Of a stretch of 55,727 nucleotides of DNA, positions 7,734 through 17,593 are shown one piece after another. This stretch comes from Betaproteobacteria bacterium (GTDB taxonomy: Bacteria > Pseudomonadota > Gammaproteobacteria > Burkholderiales > Ga0077523). The notes beneath the pieces are model-generated. The model saw only the letters and a list, made by a program, of their open reading frames with translations, was not told where the DNA came from and did no database searches. The position numbers were made by a program, and so were the translations under genes. Position 1 is the first letter of the stretch. Every line of letters starts with the position of its first letter. The stretch is from positions 1-55,727 of the forward strand of contig WGLR01000046.1 in NCBI GenBank assembly GCA_016125475.1, given 5' to 3'.

Positions 7734-7744
7734 GGGGGGGGGGA

Positions 7745-7782
7745 GATTCTGGGCCGGTGCGACGTGCGCACCCTACGAGACT
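7745..7782. repeat. Dispersed palindromic repeat, copy 3
   Basis: GATTCTGGGCCGGTGCGACG followed by TGCGCACCCTACGAGAC. It is nearly identical to copy 1 at 4488-4524 across the whole unit, including the flanking GATTCTGGGCC and CTACGAGAC. Confidence 0.6.
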
Positions 7783-7922
7783 CGCGATCGCGGGGGAGGG
7801 CTGCTCAGGGGGTGCTTAAGCCCCCAGAAAGGCGTGCCGCGCAGCATCGCACTTCCCTCGGCAAAAAGGCCGTGCTATCCTTCTGAATTCCTTGCAAATT
7901 TAACCCCTGAGTGGAGATTTCA

Positions 7923-8348
7923 ATGGCTGTTGAGCGCACGCTTTCCATCATCAAGCCCGACGCGGTGGCGAAGAATGTCATCGGGCAGATCTACTCGCGT
8001 TTCGAGAACGCGGGCCTCAAGATCGTCGCGGCGCGGATGATGCACCTCTCGCGTTCCCAGGCGGAGGGGTTCTACGCAGTGCACCGCGAGCGTCCGTTCT
8101 TCAACGACCTGGTGAACTTCATGACCTCGGGCCCGGTCATGATCCAGGTACTGGAGGGTGAGGGCGCGATCACGAAGAACCGTGACCTCATGGGCGCCAC
8201 GGATCCGAAGAAGGCTGCTGCCGGCACCATCCGCGCGGACTTCGCGGACTCCATCGACGCGAATGCCGTGCACGGGTCCGACGGCCCGGACACCGCGCGC
8301 CAGGAAGTCGCCTACTTCTTCCCGTCCCTGGACGTCTTCACGCGCTGA
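7923..8348 (+). CDS. ndk: Nucleoside diphosphate kinase, 141 aa
   Basis: Transfers the terminal phosphate of ATP to other (d)NDPs through a phospho-histidine. The active-site His is H117 in NAVHGSD, and the N-terminal [12 protein letters not shown] and [13 protein letters not shown] nucleotide-binding motifs are present. Length matches the bacterial family. The ATG at 7923 is chosen over an in-frame GTG at 7911 because GGAG at 7912-7915 is the ribosome-binding site. It is the first gene of a long plus-strand operon: its TGA shares a base with the rlmN ATG (TGATG), which suggests translational coupling. Confidence 0.97.
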   Translation: MAVERTLSIIKPDAVAKNVIGQIYSRFENAGLKIVAARMMHLSRSQAEGFYAVHRERPFFNDLVNFMTSGPVMIQVLEGEGAITKNRDLMGATDPKKAAAGTIRADFADSIDANAVHGSDGPDTARQEVAYFFPSLDVFTR

Positions 8349-9520
8349 TGCCCGTCAATCTGCTCGACTTCGACACGCACTCGCTCGGCAGCTGGTTCGC
8401 CGGGCAGGGCGAGAAACCCTTCCGCGCCCGACAGGTGATGCGGTGGGTGCATCGCGCGGGCGTGTCCGAGATCGAGCAGATGACCGATCTCTCCAAGACT
8501 CTCCGTGCCCGGCTCGCGGCCGATTGCGTGATCGGCGCACCGGGCGTTCTCAGTGATTCCACCGCGCCCGACGGCACCCGCAAGTGGCTGCTCGACGTCG
8601 GGGCGCGCAACGGCATCGAGACCGTCTTCATCCCGGAGACCAACCGGGGCACGCTGTGCATCTCCAGCCAGGTGGGCTGCGCGCTCGAGTGCGCGTTCTG
8701 CTCCACGGGCCGGCAGGGGTTCAACCGCAATCTCACGGCCGGCGAGATCATCGGCCAGCTCTGGCACGCGAACCGCGCGCTCGGTGCGGACCTCATGGCC
8801 GGCAGGCGCGTCGTCACGAACGTCGTGATGATGGGCATGGGCGAGCCGCTTGCGAACTTCGATGCCGTCGTCACCGCGATGCGCGTGATGCTCGACGACC
8901 ACGCCTACGGCATGTCGCGCCGCCGCGTGACGCTGTCGACGTCGGGCATGGTTCCCTGGATCGACCGGCTACGCGAGACCCTGCCCGTTTCCCTCGCGAT
9001 CTCGCTGCACGCGCCCAACGACGAATTGCGCGACCGCCTCGTGCCGATCAACCGCAAGTGGCCGCTCGAGCAGCTGCTCGCCGCGTGCCGCCGCTACATC
9101 GAGGGCGCCGCGGCGGCCGGAGATGCCGACGACGAGGACGACGCACCCGTCGAGGCATTCCAGAAGGTGAAGTGGCAGCGCGCGGGTTCTCCGCGCGACT
9201 TCGTCACGTTCGAGTACGTGATGCTGCGGGACGTCAACGACCGCCCCGAGCACGCGGAACAGCTCGTGGACCTCATCGGTGACCTGCCCTGCAAGTTCAA
9301 CCTGATTCCGTTCAACCCGTTCCCCGATGCCGGCTTCGAGCGCTCCACGCAGGACGCCGTGCTGCGTTTCCAGGCGCGGCTGATCGAGGCCGGGTTCGTG
9401 ACCACCGTGCGCAAGACGCGCGGGCAGGAGATCGACGGGGCATGTGGTCAGCTCGCCGGCCAGGTGCAGGACCGTACACGCCGTGCCATCAAGCGCGAAG
9501 GAGCAGCGAACGCAGCATGA
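8348..9520 (+). CDS. rlmN: Dual-specificity 23S rRNA/tRNA adenine-C2 methyltransferase, 390 aa
   Basis: Radical-SAM enzyme that methylates A2503 of 23S rRNA and A37 of some tRNAs. The [4Fe-4S] cysteines are C111, C115 and C118 in CALECAFC. The C-terminal resolving cysteine is C366 in [17 protein letters not shown] and [10 protein letters not shown] motifs are present. There is an unusual acidic insertion around residues 257-272 ([15 protein letters not shown]) before [14 protein letters not shown], absent from E. coli RlmN. Overlaps ndk by one base and pilW by four. Confidence 0.97.
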   Translation: MPVNLLDFDTHSLGSWFAGQGEKPFRARQVMRWVHRAGVSEIEQMTDLSKTLRARLAADCVIGAPGVLSDSTAPDGTRKWLLDVGARNGIETVFIPETNRGTLCISSQVGCALECAFCSTGRQGFNRNLTAGEIIGQLWHANRALGADLMAGRRVVTNVVMMGMGEPLANFDAVVTAMRVMLDDHAYGMSRRRVTLSTSGMVPWIDRLRETLPVSLAISLHAPNDELRDRLVPINRKWPLEQLLAACRRYIEGAAAAGDADDEDDAPVEAFQKVKWQRAGSPRDFVTFEYVMLRDVNDRPEHAEQLVDLIGDLPCKFNLIPFNPFPDAGFERSTQDAVLRFQARLIEAGFVTTVRKTRGQEIDGACGQLAGQVQDRTRRAIKREGAANAA

Positions 9521-10323
9521 TCAAGCAGATCGGTGTCATCCTGTTGTTGAGCGTGACCGTCTTTGCGGCGTGTCGCTCGCCCGACACGCGGTCCCCGGAG
9601 GAGGTCGTCGGCGCACGGCCGCCCGCGTCGCCCGAGCCGACACCCGCGAGCCCCGAGGAACGCGCCCGCGTGCACACCGAACTCGCCGCGAGCTACCTGC
9701 AGATCCGGCGCATGGGCGTCGCACTGACGGAAGTGCAGGAAGCCCTCAAGGCCGATTCCGACTACGTGCCCGCACACAACGTGAGCGGGCTCATCTACAT
9801 GCAGCTCGGCGAGGACAAGAAGGCGGAAGCGAGCTTCCAGCGGGCGCTGCGTCTCGATCCGAAGGACTCCGACGCGAACAACAGCTACGGGCTGTTTCTC
9901 TGCGAGCGCAAGCGCGGCGAGGAGGGCATCAAGCACTTCATGACCGCGTTGAAGAACCCGCTGTACGCGACACCGCAGGACTCCTTCGTGAACGCGGGCG
10001 TATGCTCCCGCCGCATGGGCGACGACGTCGCCGCGCAGAAGTACTTCGAACAGGCGCTCGCGGTCCAGCGCAACGATCCGCGTGCACTCATCAATCTCGC
10101 GCAGCTCTATTTCGACCACAAGCAGTACTATCTGGCGAAGGAGCGTCTCGACAAGTTCATGCAGCAGAACAAGAACCCCGATCCCGGGGCGCTCTGGCTG
10201 GGCGCCCGCGTGGAGAACAAGATCGGTGACGAGGCGGCACTGATGTCCTACGGTGCCCAGCTCAAGGACAAGTTCCCGGATTCGCGCGAGGCCCATCTCT
10301 ACAGTCAGGGGCAGTTCGAATGA
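9517..10323 (+). CDS. pilW: Type IV pilus biogenesis/stability lipoprotein PilW (PilF), 268 aa
   Basis: TPR-repeat outer-membrane lipoprotein that helps assemble the PilQ secretin for type IV pili. A short signal peptide ends at a lipobox-like TVFAAC with C19 as likely lipidated residue. Tandem tetratricopeptide units follow ([75 protein letters not shown]). The ATG at 9517 overlaps the rlmN stop (ATGA). Position between rlmN and rodZ is the standard betaproteobacterial arrangement. No other pilus gene is in the window. Confidence 0.92.
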   Translation: MIKQIGVILLLSVTVFAACRSPDTRSPEEVVGARPPASPEPTPASPEERARVHTELAASYLQIRRMGVALTEVQEALKADSDYVPAHNVSGLIYMQLGEDKKAEASFQRALRLDPKDSDANNSYGLFLCERKRGEEGIKHFMTALKNPLYATPQDSFVNAGVCSRRMGDDVAAQKYFEQALAVQRNDPRALINLAQLYFDHKQYYLAKERLDKFMQQNKNPDPGALWLGARVENKIGDEAALMSYGAQLKDKFPDSREAHLYSQGQFE

Positions 10324-11390
10324 CGCAGGCAATTCTCGATCCGCAGAACCCCGAGAAGTCGGGACCCGAACCAGGCTCCGGCGACGCCAGGCTGCCCGGC
10401 GAGGAACTGCGCGACGCTCGCCTGCGGATGAAGATGAGCCCGGCCGACGTCGGGCGACAGCTCAAGCTGCACCCCCGACAGGTGGAGGCGCTCGAGCACG
10501 ACGACTATTCGATCTTTCCGAGCCCGGTGTTCGTTCGGGGTTTCATGCGGAACTACGCCCGCCTCCTCGGGCTGGACGGTGATGCCCTCATCGCCGCTGC
10601 GGAGACCGCGGGTCGACTCGCCACGCCGGAACGCAACGGCATCACGCACGGCGGCGAGAACGCCGTCGCGCCGCCTATGCCCGGTCTGCACGAACCGCTC
10701 GAACGCGATCGCGGCAAGAAGGGCTGGATTCCGATCACCGTCGCCCTGATCGTGATCGCGGCGGCGATCGTCTATCTGCGTTATCAGCCGGCGCGGACAC
10801 CCCCGCCCCTGCCGTCACCGCACGTGGACGTCACGCCGCCGATGCCGGCAGGGGGCATGCCGCCCCAGCAGCCTGCGCAGGTCGTCGTGCCGGCACAGCC
10901 AGGTGTGCCTCCTGCCGCGAGTCCCGAGCAGTCTGCGCCGCCTTCGCCGGCCACCACGGCGGCTGCTCCCTCCCCCGCGACCGACGTTCCCGTCAGTCAG
11001 GCCCCGGTGGCCGCCCCCGAACCTGCGGCGACCACGCCCCAGGCAGCGCCCGCGCAGACGGAGTCCGCCACGACGCCTCCCGCCGGCGAGGAGCCCAGGG
11101 CCGAACCGCAACCGGTGCACAAGGTCGTCACGGGGCCGGGAGGCTACGCGGGTGGTCCCGAGATCCACATGACGTTCTCGCTGGAGTCCTGGGTGGACGT
11201 CCGGAATGCGGACGGCCAGGTGATCTTCCAGGATCTCAACGCACCGGGTTCGGACATCACGGTGCGCGGGAAGCCGCCCCTGAAGGTGACCGTCGGCAAT
11301 TCGTCCGGCGTGAGCCTGTCGTTCAACGGTCGTCCCGTGGACCTGTCCGGCCATGCGCGGGGCGACATCGCACGCGTCACGCTGGAGTGA
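10320..11390 (+). CDS. rodZ: Cytoskeleton protein RodZ, 356 aa
   Basis: Bitopic membrane protein linking MreB filaments to the rod-shape elongation machinery. The cytoplasmic HTH domain is at about residues 27-95 ([36 protein letters not shown]). One membrane helix lies at about 139-156, followed by a long Pro/Ala-rich periplasmic linker and a C-terminal DUF4115 beta-domain (about 272-356, [20 protein letters not shown]). Start ATG overlaps the pilW stop by four bases. A shape gene in this position fits a rod-shaped cell. Confidence 0.93.
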   Translation: MTQAILDPQNPEKSGPEPGSGDARLPGEELRDARLRMKMSPADVGRQLKLHPRQVEALEHDDYSIFPSPVFVRGFMRNYARLLGLDGDALIAAAETAGRLATPERNGITHGGENAVAPPMPGLHEPLERDRGKKGWIPITVALIVIAAAIVYLRYQPARTPPPLPSPHVDVTPPMPAGGMPPQQPAQVVVPAQPGVPPAASPEQSAPPSPATTAAAPSPATDVPVSQAPVAAPEPAATTPQAAPAQTESATTPPAGEEPRAEPQPVHKVVTGPGGYAGGPEIHMTFSLESWVDVRNADGQVIFQDLNAPGSDITVRGKPPLKVTVGNSSGVSLSFNGRPVDLSGHARGDIARVTLE

Positions 11391-11397
11391 CGGCATC

Positions 11398-12672
11398 ATG
11401 TCTCTGAACGGGCTCGTGCGCCGGCGCAGCCGGCAGGTGAGGGTGGGGCACGCCGTGATCGGTGGCGATGCGCCGATCCTCGTGCAGTCCATGACCAACA
11501 CCGACACCGCGGATGCCGAGGGCACCGCGCGTCAGGTGTTCGACCTCGCGCAGGCGGGCTCCGAGATCGTGCGCGTCACGGTCAATTCCGCCGAAGCGGC
11601 GGCGGCCGTGCCCGCGATCCGCTCGAAGCTCGATGCGATGGGGTGCAATGTCCCCCTCGTGGGCGACTTCCATTTCAACGGCCACCGCCTGCTCACGCAG
11701 TATCCGGAGTGCGCGGCGGTCCTCGACAAGTACCGCATCAACCCAGGCAACGTCGGCAAGGGCTCGAAGCGCGACGAACAGTTCGCGACCATGATCGAGA
11801 TGGCCTGCAAGTACGGCAAGCCCGTGCGCATCGGCGTGAACTGGGGCTCCCTCGACCCCGAACTGGCCGCGCGGATGATGGACGAGAACGCGCGCTCGAG
11901 CGCGCCCGTGGATGCCACGCAGGTCACGCGAGAGGCGCTGATCGTCTCGGCCATCGAGAGTGCGCGCCAGGCCGAGCGCTGGGGGCTCCCGGGCGACCGC
12001 ATCGTGCTCTCGGCGAAGGTGAGCGGCGTGCAGGACCTGATCTGGGTGTACCGCAATCTGGCGGCCCGGTGCGACTACCCGCTGCATCTCGGGCTGACCG
12101 AGGCCGGCATGGGGTCCAAGGGCATCGTCGCGTCGACTGCCGCGCTGTCGGTGCTGCTGCAGGAGGGCATCGGCGACACGATCCGCATCTCGCTCACGCC
12201 GGAACCCGGCGGAGACCGTACGCGCGAGGTCGTGGTCGCGCAGGAGATCCTGCAGACCATGGGCCTGCGCAGTTTCGCGCCCATGGTCATCGCGTGTCCC
12301 GGTTGCGGCCGTACCACGAGCACGTTCTTCCAGGACCTCGCGGCGCGCATCCAGAGCTATCTGCGCGCGCAGATGCCGGTCTGGCGCGACGCGTATCCGG
12401 GTGTCGAGGACATGCACGTCGCGGTGATGGGGTGCGTCGTGAACGGCCCCGGGGAGAGCAAGCATGCGAACATCGGCATCAGCCTGCCCGGTTCGGGGGA
12501 AAGCCCGGTGGCGCCGGTGTACGTCGACGGCCGCAAGACCGTGACGCTGAAGGGGGAGCGCATCGCCGAGGAATTCCAGGCGATCGTCGAGCAGTACGTG
12601 CGGGACCGCTTCGGCGCCCGTGCGCAGTCGGAGACTCACGAGTCGTCATCCAGGGCACACGCCGGCGCGTGA
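11398..12672 (+). CDS. ispG: 4-hydroxy-3-methylbut-2-en-1-yl diphosphate synthase, 424 aa
   Basis: Penultimate enzyme of the MEP isoprenoid pathway, converting MEcPP to HMBPP with a [4Fe-4S] cluster. The cluster cysteines are seen in ACPGCGRT and in [16 protein letters not shown]. The N-terminal TIM-barrel part begins [20 protein letters not shown] with [11 protein letters not shown] 11398 has a GGAGTGA ribosome-binding site overlapping the rodZ stop; an upstream in-frame start at 11353 lies inside rodZ and is not used. The extra C-terminal tail after [10 protein letters not shown] is poorly conserved. Confidence 0.96.
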   Translation: MSLNGLVRRRSRQVRVGHAVIGGDAPILVQSMTNTDTADAEGTARQVFDLAQAGSEIVRVTVNSAEAAAAVPAIRSKLDAMGCNVPLVGDFHFNGHRLLTQYPECAAVLDKYRINPGNVGKGSKRDEQFATMIEMACKYGKPVRIGVNWGSLDPELAARMMDENARSSAPVDATQVTREALIVSAIESARQAERWGLPGDRIVLSAKVSGVQDLIWVYRNLAARCDYPLHLGLTEAGMGSKGIVASTAALSVLLQEGIGDTIRISLTPEPGGDRTREVVVAQEILQTMGLRSFAPMVIACPGCGRTTSTFFQDLAARIQSYLRAQMPVWRDAYPGVEDMHVAVMGCVVNGPGESKHANIGISLPGSGESPVAPVYVDGRKTVTLKGERIAEEFQAIVEQYVRDRFGARAQSETHESSSRAHAGA

Positions 12673-12710
12673 GCGCCCGTGGCTGCCGCAATCCAATTTC
12701 GATCTCTGCA

Positions 12711-13970
12711 ATGAGCGAGACCATACAGTCCGTCAAGGGAATGAACGACGTGCTGCCGGACGAGGCAGCCGCGTGGGAGTTCTTCGAGGAAACCGTGCGT
12801 GCGTGGCTGCGCCGCTACGGCTATCGCCAGATCCGCATGCCGATCCTGGAGCGCACGGACCTCTTCGTGCGGTCCATCGGCGAGGTCACGGACATCGTCG
12901 AGAAGGAGATGTTCACGTTCACGGACCGGCTGAACGGTGACGACCTCACCCTGCGTCCCGAGGGGACGGCCTCGTGCGCGCGCGCGGCGATCCAGCACAG
13001 CCTGCTCTACGCCGGCCCGCAGCGGCTCTGGTATTCCGGCCCGATGTTCCGGCACGAACGCCCGCAGAAGGGGCGTTACCGCCAGTTCCACCAGTTCGGG
13101 GTCGAGGCGCTCGGCCTGACGGGCCCCGACATCGATGCCGAACTCATCATCATGGGTGCGCGGCTCTGGCGGGATCTCGGGCTCGCGAACATCGAACTGG
13201 AAGTGAACACGCTCGGCGACGCCGAGGCCCGCGCACGGTACCGCGCGCGGCTGATCCATTACCTCGAGACCCACCAGGACGGCCTCGACGAGGACGCACG
13301 ACGCCGGATGCACACCAATCCACTTCGTGTGCTCGACAGCAAGAACCCGCAGATGCAGGCGCTCATCGAGGCCGCTCCCCGGATGCTGGACGACCTCGAC
13401 GAGCCGTCGCTCAAGCACTTCGAGGACGTCCAGCGGCTGCTGCGCAACGCCGGCGTCGAATATCGCATCAATACCCGCCTCGTCCGCGGCCTGGACTACT
13501 ACAATCGCACGGTTTTCGAGTGGGTCACGACGGAACTGGGCGCCCAGGGGACGGTCTGTGCGGGCGGTCGCTACGACGGGCTCGTCGCGCAGATCGGCGG
13601 CAAGCCGGCGCCCGCGGCGGGGTTCGCGATGGGGGTGGAGCGGCTCATCGCGCTGCTCCCGGGCGGCTCGCGCGAAGTGCCGCCGCTCGCGCCGGACGTC
13701 TATGTCGTCTGGAGCGGCGAGGCGGCCGAACCCCACGCGTGGCGCGTCGCGGAGCAGCTTCGCGATGCCGGTATGGACGTTACCATGCACGCCGGCGGGG
13801 GCAGTTTCAAATCCCAGATGAAACGCGCGGACGGCAGCGGTGCGCCGTTCGCCGTGATCATCGGTGACGACGAGGCGGCGGCCGGCGAGGTCACGCTGAA
13901 GCCGATGCGCGACCAGCGCGAACAGGTAAGGGTGCGGGCCGAGGACGTGCCGGCACTCGTCAAGGGCTGA
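12711..13970 (+). CDS. hisS: Histidyl-tRNA synthetase, 419 aa
   Basis: Class II aminoacyl-tRNA synthetase charging tRNA-His. Motif 1 region, motif 2 [20 protein letters not shown], the histidine-specific [15 protein letters not shown] and motif 3 GFAMGVERL are all present, followed by the C-terminal anticodon-binding domain from about residue 325. ATG 12711 gives the standard N-terminus ([16 protein letters not shown]) but has no clear ribosome-binding site. An in-frame GTG at 12669 overlaps the ispG stop (GTGA) and could instead couple translation, adding 14 residues. Confidence 0.96.
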   Translation: MSETIQSVKGMNDVLPDEAAAWEFFEETVRAWLRRYGYRQIRMPILERTDLFVRSIGEVTDIVEKEMFTFTDRLNGDDLTLRPEGTASCARAAIQHSLLYAGPQRLWYSGPMFRHERPQKGRYRQFHQFGVEALGLTGPDIDAELIIMGARLWRDLGLANIELEVNTLGDAEARARYRARLIHYLETHQDGLDEDARRRMHTNPLRVLDSKNPQMQALIEAAPRMLDDLDEPSLKHFEDVQRLLRNAGVEYRINTRLVRGLDYYNRTVFEWVTTELGAQGTVCAGGRYDGLVAQIGGKPAPAAGFAMGVERLIALLPGGSREVPPLAPDVYVVWSGEAAEPHAWRVAEQLRDAGMDVTMHAGGGSFKSQMKRADGSGAPFAVIIGDDEAAAGEVTLKPMRDQREQVRVRAEDVPALVKG

Positions 13971-13983
13971 GAGGAAGGGAGAC

Positions 13984-14619
13984 ATGGCGGTCTACAATCT
14001 GGAAGAGCAGGAAAACATCGAGGCACTCAAGGCCTGGTGGAAGCAGTACGGTCGCATGGTGATCTCCGCCGCGGTGGCGTTCGTCCTCGGCGTGGGCGGG
14101 ATCCAGATCTGGCGCTACTACAAGACCCAGCAGGCGCTCGGTGCCGCGGCCGTGTATCTCGACCTGGAGCAGTCCGTGAAGGTCGGCAACGTCGAGAAGG
14201 CCGGGACGCTCGAGGCGAAGCTCCGGGACGACTACGCCCGAACGACCTACGCACCGCGCGGCGCGATGCTCTACGGCAAGCTCCTCGTCGACAAGGGCCA
14301 GGAAGACAAGGCGGCCAGTGCGCTCGCCTGGGCTGCCGGCAATGCTAAGGATCCCGCCGTGGGCGCCCTCGCGAACCTTCGTCTCGCGGCCGTGCTCCTC
14401 GACCTCGGCAAGTACGACGAGGCGCTCAAGGCAGTCTCGAATCCGCCGACGGACCCGTTCGCGGCCCTGTTCGCGGACACGCGCGGGGACATCCTCGTCG
14501 CGCAGGGCAAGAAGGAAGACGCGAAGGGCGCCTATCAGATCGCGCTCGACAAGCTTCCCAAGACGAGCGCGTATCGCAACGTGGTCGAGATCAAGCGCGA
14601 AGCCCTGGGGATCAAGTGA
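13984..14619 (+). CDS. YfgM-family tetratricopeptide membrane protein, 211 aa
   Basis: Inner-membrane protein with a cytoplasmic N-terminus, one membrane helix at about residues 24-42 (VISAAVAFVLGVGGIQIW), and a periplasmic TPR-like domain (Pfam TPR_21/DUF2133). In E. coli, YfgM is an ancillary SecYEG-associated factor that works with PpiD. EENIEALKAWWKQYG at the start is diagnostic. AGGGAGA lies just before the ATG. Placed between hisS and bamB, the same order as in E. coli, with a four-base overlap to the in-frame GTG of bamB. Confidence 0.9.
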   Translation: MAVYNLEEQENIEALKAWWKQYGRMVISAAVAFVLGVGGIQIWRYYKTQQALGAAAVYLDLEQSVKVGNVEKAGTLEAKLRDDYARTTYAPRGAMLYGKLLVDKGQEDKAASALAWAAGNAKDPAVGALANLRLAAVLLDLGKYDEALKAVSNPPTDPFAALFADTRGDILVAQGKKEDAKGAYQIALDKLPKTSAYRNVVEIKREALGIK

Positions 14620-14621
14620 GC

Positions 14622-15758
14622 ATGACGCAGCGCTGGGTCCGTCTCGCAGCCTCACTCGTCGCGGCGTGCGTGCTCGCCGCGTGCTCGTCCAGCGGCCACG
14701 AGCCGGCCGAGCTCAAGGACATCAAGCCTGACGTCCGCGGGCGCGTGGCGTGGCGGGTCTCGGTGGGCGACTCCGGGCCGTACATCTTCACGCCGGGCAT
14801 CTGGAACGGCGACTATTTCGTGACGAGCGCCGAGGGCAAGCTGGCGCGCATCGACGGCAGCAACGGCAAGCGCAAGTGGCGCGTCGACACAGACAAGCCG
14901 GTTTCGGGCGGGGTCGGGGTGCAGGACGGCATGGTGTTCGTGGGCACTGCCAAGGGCGAGGTGCTCGCGTACCACGCGGAAGACGGCAAGCCTGTATGGC
15001 ACGCGACGGTGTCGAGCGAGGTCCTCAGCGCGCCCGCCGTCGCGGACGGCTTCGTGGTCGTGCGCAGCGGCGACGGGCACATCTCGGGTCTCGACGCTCA
15101 GGACGGCAGCCGGAAGTGGGAGTACATCCCGACGTCGCCGCCGGCGCTCACGCTGCGCGGGGCGTTCGGGTTCACGATCGACCACGGGGTGGTGTACGTC
15201 GGGCTGGCCGGAGGCAAGCTGATCGCGCTTCGGCTCACGAGCGGAGAACTGCTGTGGGAGACCGCGCTGTCCATGCCCAAGGGCGACACGGAACTCGAGC
15301 GCCTGACCGACGTGGTGAACGACCCGATCGTGGACAACGGTCAGGTGTGCGCCGTGGCCTTCCAGGGACGGATCGGGTGTTTCGATGCCGCGCGCGGCAC
15401 GCTCGTCTGGGCGCGCACTGCTTCGAGCAGCGGTGGGCTCGCCGCGACCCGGACGGCGTTCTTCTTCGCGGACGACAAGGGTTCCGTGTTCGCAGTCGAC
15501 CGCGAGTCGGGCGGCAGCCTGTGGAAGCAGGATGCTCTCGCTTACCGTGATCTCGGCGCGCCCGGCATCGTCGACCGTTACGTCGTCGTCGGAGATTTCG
15601 AGGGCTATCTGCACATGCTGGACATCGACGACGGTCATCTGGCGGGGCGGATGTCGACGGACGGGGACCCCATCACCGCCGCGCCGATCCAGGTCGGCAA
15701 GGGCAATTTCATCGTCCAGACGCGCGAAGGGCACCTCTACGCCATCACGCTGCGATAA
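14622..15758 (+). CDS. bamB: Outer membrane assembly lipoprotein BamB, 378 aa
   Basis: Lipoprotein subunit of the BAM complex that inserts beta-barrel proteins into the outer membrane. A signal peptide ends in VLAAC with C21 lipidated. The rest is an eight-bladed PQQ-like beta-propeller with repeated blade motifs (GKRKWRVDTDKPVSGGVGV, DGKPVWHATVSSEVLSAPAV, DGSRKWEY, SGELLWETAL). ATG 14622 is preferred over GTG 14616. The last gene before der, 36 bases on. Confidence 0.95.
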   Translation: MTQRWVRLAASLVAACVLAACSSSGHEPAELKDIKPDVRGRVAWRVSVGDSGPYIFTPGIWNGDYFVTSAEGKLARIDGSNGKRKWRVDTDKPVSGGVGVQDGMVFVGTAKGEVLAYHAEDGKPVWHATVSSEVLSAPAVADGFVVVRSGDGHISGLDAQDGSRKWEYIPTSPPALTLRGAFGFTIDHGVVYVGLAGGKLIALRLTSGELLWETALSMPKGDTELERLTDVVNDPIVDNGQVCAVAFQGRIGCFDAARGTLVWARTASSSGGLAATRTAFFFADDKGSVFAVDRESGGSLWKQDALAYRDLGAPGIVDRYVVVGDFEGYLHMLDIDDGHLAGRMSTDGDPITAAPIQVGKGNFIVQTREGHLYAITLR

Positions 15759-15794
15759 TTTCCGGTCGTCCAGCGCCGGCGGAGCGGCCATCCC

Positions 15795-17120
15795 GTGAAA
15801 CCCACCATCGTGCTCGTCGGCCGACCGAACGTCGGCAAGTCGACCCTTTTCAATCGTCTCACCAAGACGCGGGACGCCATCGTCCACGACATGCCGGGGC
15901 TCACGCGCGACCGACACTACGGTCACGGCGTCGTGGGTCCGAAGCCCTACGTCGTCGTCGACACCGGCGGGCTGGAGCCGGTCGCGAAGGACGGGATCAT
16001 GCATCACATGGCCCGCCAGACGCTTCAGGCCGTGGACGAGGCGGATGCGGTCATCCTGCTCCTCGACGCGCGCGCGGGCCTCTCGCCCCAGGACCGGGAG
16101 ATCGCGTCGCGCCTGCGACGCTCGGGGCGAAAGCTCTGGATCGTCGTGAACAAGGCCGAGGGACTCCCGCACGCGACGGCCGTCGCCGATTTCCACGAAC
16201 TCGGCCTCGGCGAGCCGGCCGCGATCTCTGCGGCCCACGGGGACGGCGTGCGCGAACTCATGGACCTCGTGCTCGAGGCGTTTCCGGACGACGACGGCGA
16301 GGCGGAGCCGCAGCATCCGAAGATCGCGGTGGTGGGCAGGCCGAACGTCGGCAAGTCGACGCTCGTGAATGCACTGCTCGGGGAGGAGCGCGTGATCGCG
16401 TTCGACGAGCCGGGCACGACTCGGGACAGCATCTACATCGATTTCGAGCGGGACGGCCGGCAGTACACGGTGATCGACACCGCGGGCGTGCGGCGTCGGG
16501 GCAAGGTGGAGGCTGCCGTCGAGAAGTTCTCCGTGCTGAAGACGCTGCAGTCGATCGAGGATGCGAACGTCGTGATGCTCGTGATCGACGCGCGGGACAA
16601 GGTCACGGACCAGGATGCCCATCTCGGGGGCTTCATTCTCGAGGCCGGCCGTGCGCTGGTCGTCGCGATCAACAAGTGGGACGGCCTCCCGGCCGAGGCG
16701 CGCGAGCGCGTGAAACGGGATTTCGAGCGCAAACTGAACTTTCTGGGGTTCGCCAAAGTCCACTTCATCTCTGCACTGAGGGGTACGGGTGTGCCCGCGT
16801 TGCTGAAGTCCGTGGACGCCGCCTATGCGGCGGCCATGGCGAAGCTGCCGACGCCGAAGCTCACCCGGATACTGCAGGACGCTGTCACCCGGCAGCCTCC
16901 GCCGCGCTCAGGGATGCGGCGGCCGAAGCTCCGGTATGCACACCAGGGCGGTAACAACCCGCCCCGGATCGTGATCCACGGCAACGCGCTGAATCACGTG
17001 CCCGACAGCTATCGCCGGTATCTGGAAAGGGTGTTCGTCGAAGCGTTCGGACTGCAGGGCACGCCGGTGCGGGTGGAGTTCAAGCAGGGCCGGAATCCCT
17101 ATGCCGATCCGCAGCGGTGA
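15795..17120 (+). CDS. der: Ribosome-assembly GTPase Der (EngA), 441 aa
   Basis: Two tandem G domains followed by a KH-like C-terminal domain, needed for 50S maturation. G1 motifs are GRPNVGKST in both domains (near residues 9-17 and 180-188), with DTGG and DTAG G3 motifs, and NKAE and NKWD G4 motifs. The KH domain carries [22 protein letters not shown]. The start is a GTG at 15795. Length fits the family. It is the last gene of the ndk-der run. Confidence 0.97.
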   Translation: MKPTIVLVGRPNVGKSTLFNRLTKTRDAIVHDMPGLTRDRHYGHGVVGPKPYVVVDTGGLEPVAKDGIMHHMARQTLQAVDEADAVILLLDARAGLSPQDREIASRLRRSGRKLWIVVNKAEGLPHATAVADFHELGLGEPAAISAAHGDGVRELMDLVLEAFPDDDGEAEPQHPKIAVVGRPNVGKSTLVNALLGEERVIAFDEPGTTRDSIYIDFERDGRQYTVIDTAGVRRRGKVEAAVEKFSVLKTLQSIEDANVVMLVIDARDKVTDQDAHLGGFILEAGRALVVAINKWDGLPAEARERVKRDFERKLNFLGFAKVHFISALRGTGVPALLKSVDAAYAAAMAKLPTPKLTRILQDAVTRQPPPRSGMRRPKLRYAHQGGNNPPRIVIHGNALNHVPDSYRRYLERVFVEAFGLQGTPVRVEFKQGRNPYADPQR

Positions 17121-17187
17121 GCCGCCCGGCACGGCGCAGGGAGACGCAGGGGAGGGGGAGCATGGCGTTGTTAACTTGGCCCCCGAA

Positions 17188-17216
17188 TTGAAGTAGAGTT
17201 GCAGCAGTGGATACAC
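17188..17216 (+). promoter_or_regulatory. Candidate sigma-70 promoter for hfq
   Basis: TTGAAG (17188-17193), 17-base spacer, ATACAC (17211-17216), about 75 bases upstream of the hfq ATG, in the 171-base gap after der. The -35 is good and the -10 is weak. Confidence 0.35.
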
Positions 17217-17291
17217 GTTCTGGGGCTCGGCAAACGCTGGACCGAGCCGGCTTGAGCCAGAGATCAGCAAAATATTCCAAGGAGTGCCTCC

Positions 17292-17531
17292 ATGAGTGGA
17301 AAAGGGCAGTTGCTACAAGACCCGTTCCTTAACACGCTTCGCAAGGAGCACGTGCCGGTCTCGATCTATCTCGTCAACGGCATCAAGCTTCAGGGGCAGA
17401 TCGAGTCGTTCGATCAGTACGTCGTGCTGCTGAAGAACACCGTCACCCAGATGGTCTACAAGCACGCGATCTCGACGGTCGTCCCAGCGCGGCCGGTCAA
17501 TTTCTCGGTCGAGAACGCGCAGGAGAATTGA
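17292..17531 (+). CDS. hfq: RNA chaperone Hfq, 79 aa
   Basis: Sm-like hexameric protein that pairs small regulatory RNAs with mRNAs. The Sm1 motif ([26 protein letters not shown]) and Sm2 motif ([12 protein letters not shown]) are intact, including the YKH at the proximal RNA-binding face and Q8 in [10 protein letters not shown]. The C-terminal tail is short, as in other betaproteobacteria. AAGGAG precedes the ATG. It starts the hfq-hflX-hflK-hflC cluster. Confidence 0.98.
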   Translation: MSGKGQLLQDPFLNTLRKEHVPVSIYLVNGIKLQGQIESFDQYVVLLKNTVTQMVYKHAISTVVPARPVNFSVENAQEN

Positions 17532-17593
17532 CCCTGCGGCTGATGTCGTTCGTTGCCGGCGATTCCAGCCGGCCCCGGCCCGGGGGCTAGGGA

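Larger units (their letters stand above)
7490..7922. other. Repeat-rich intergenic region between the SPOR gene and ndk
   Basis: No coding sequence is supported in these 433 bases. From left to right: the 7-bp tandem array, a REP-like hairpin, two copies of the dispersed palindrome separated by a 12-base G tract (7732-7743), then about 140 bases leading to ndk. Both neighbouring genes are transcribed outward, so both promoters should lie here. A TATCCT at 7876-7881 is a possible -10 for ndk, without a convincing -35. Confidence 0.6.

Noticed and set aside
14652-16763. Minus-strand open frame of 703 codons opposite bamB and der
   Set aside because: Antisense shadow; BamB and Der motifs on the other strand are decisive.
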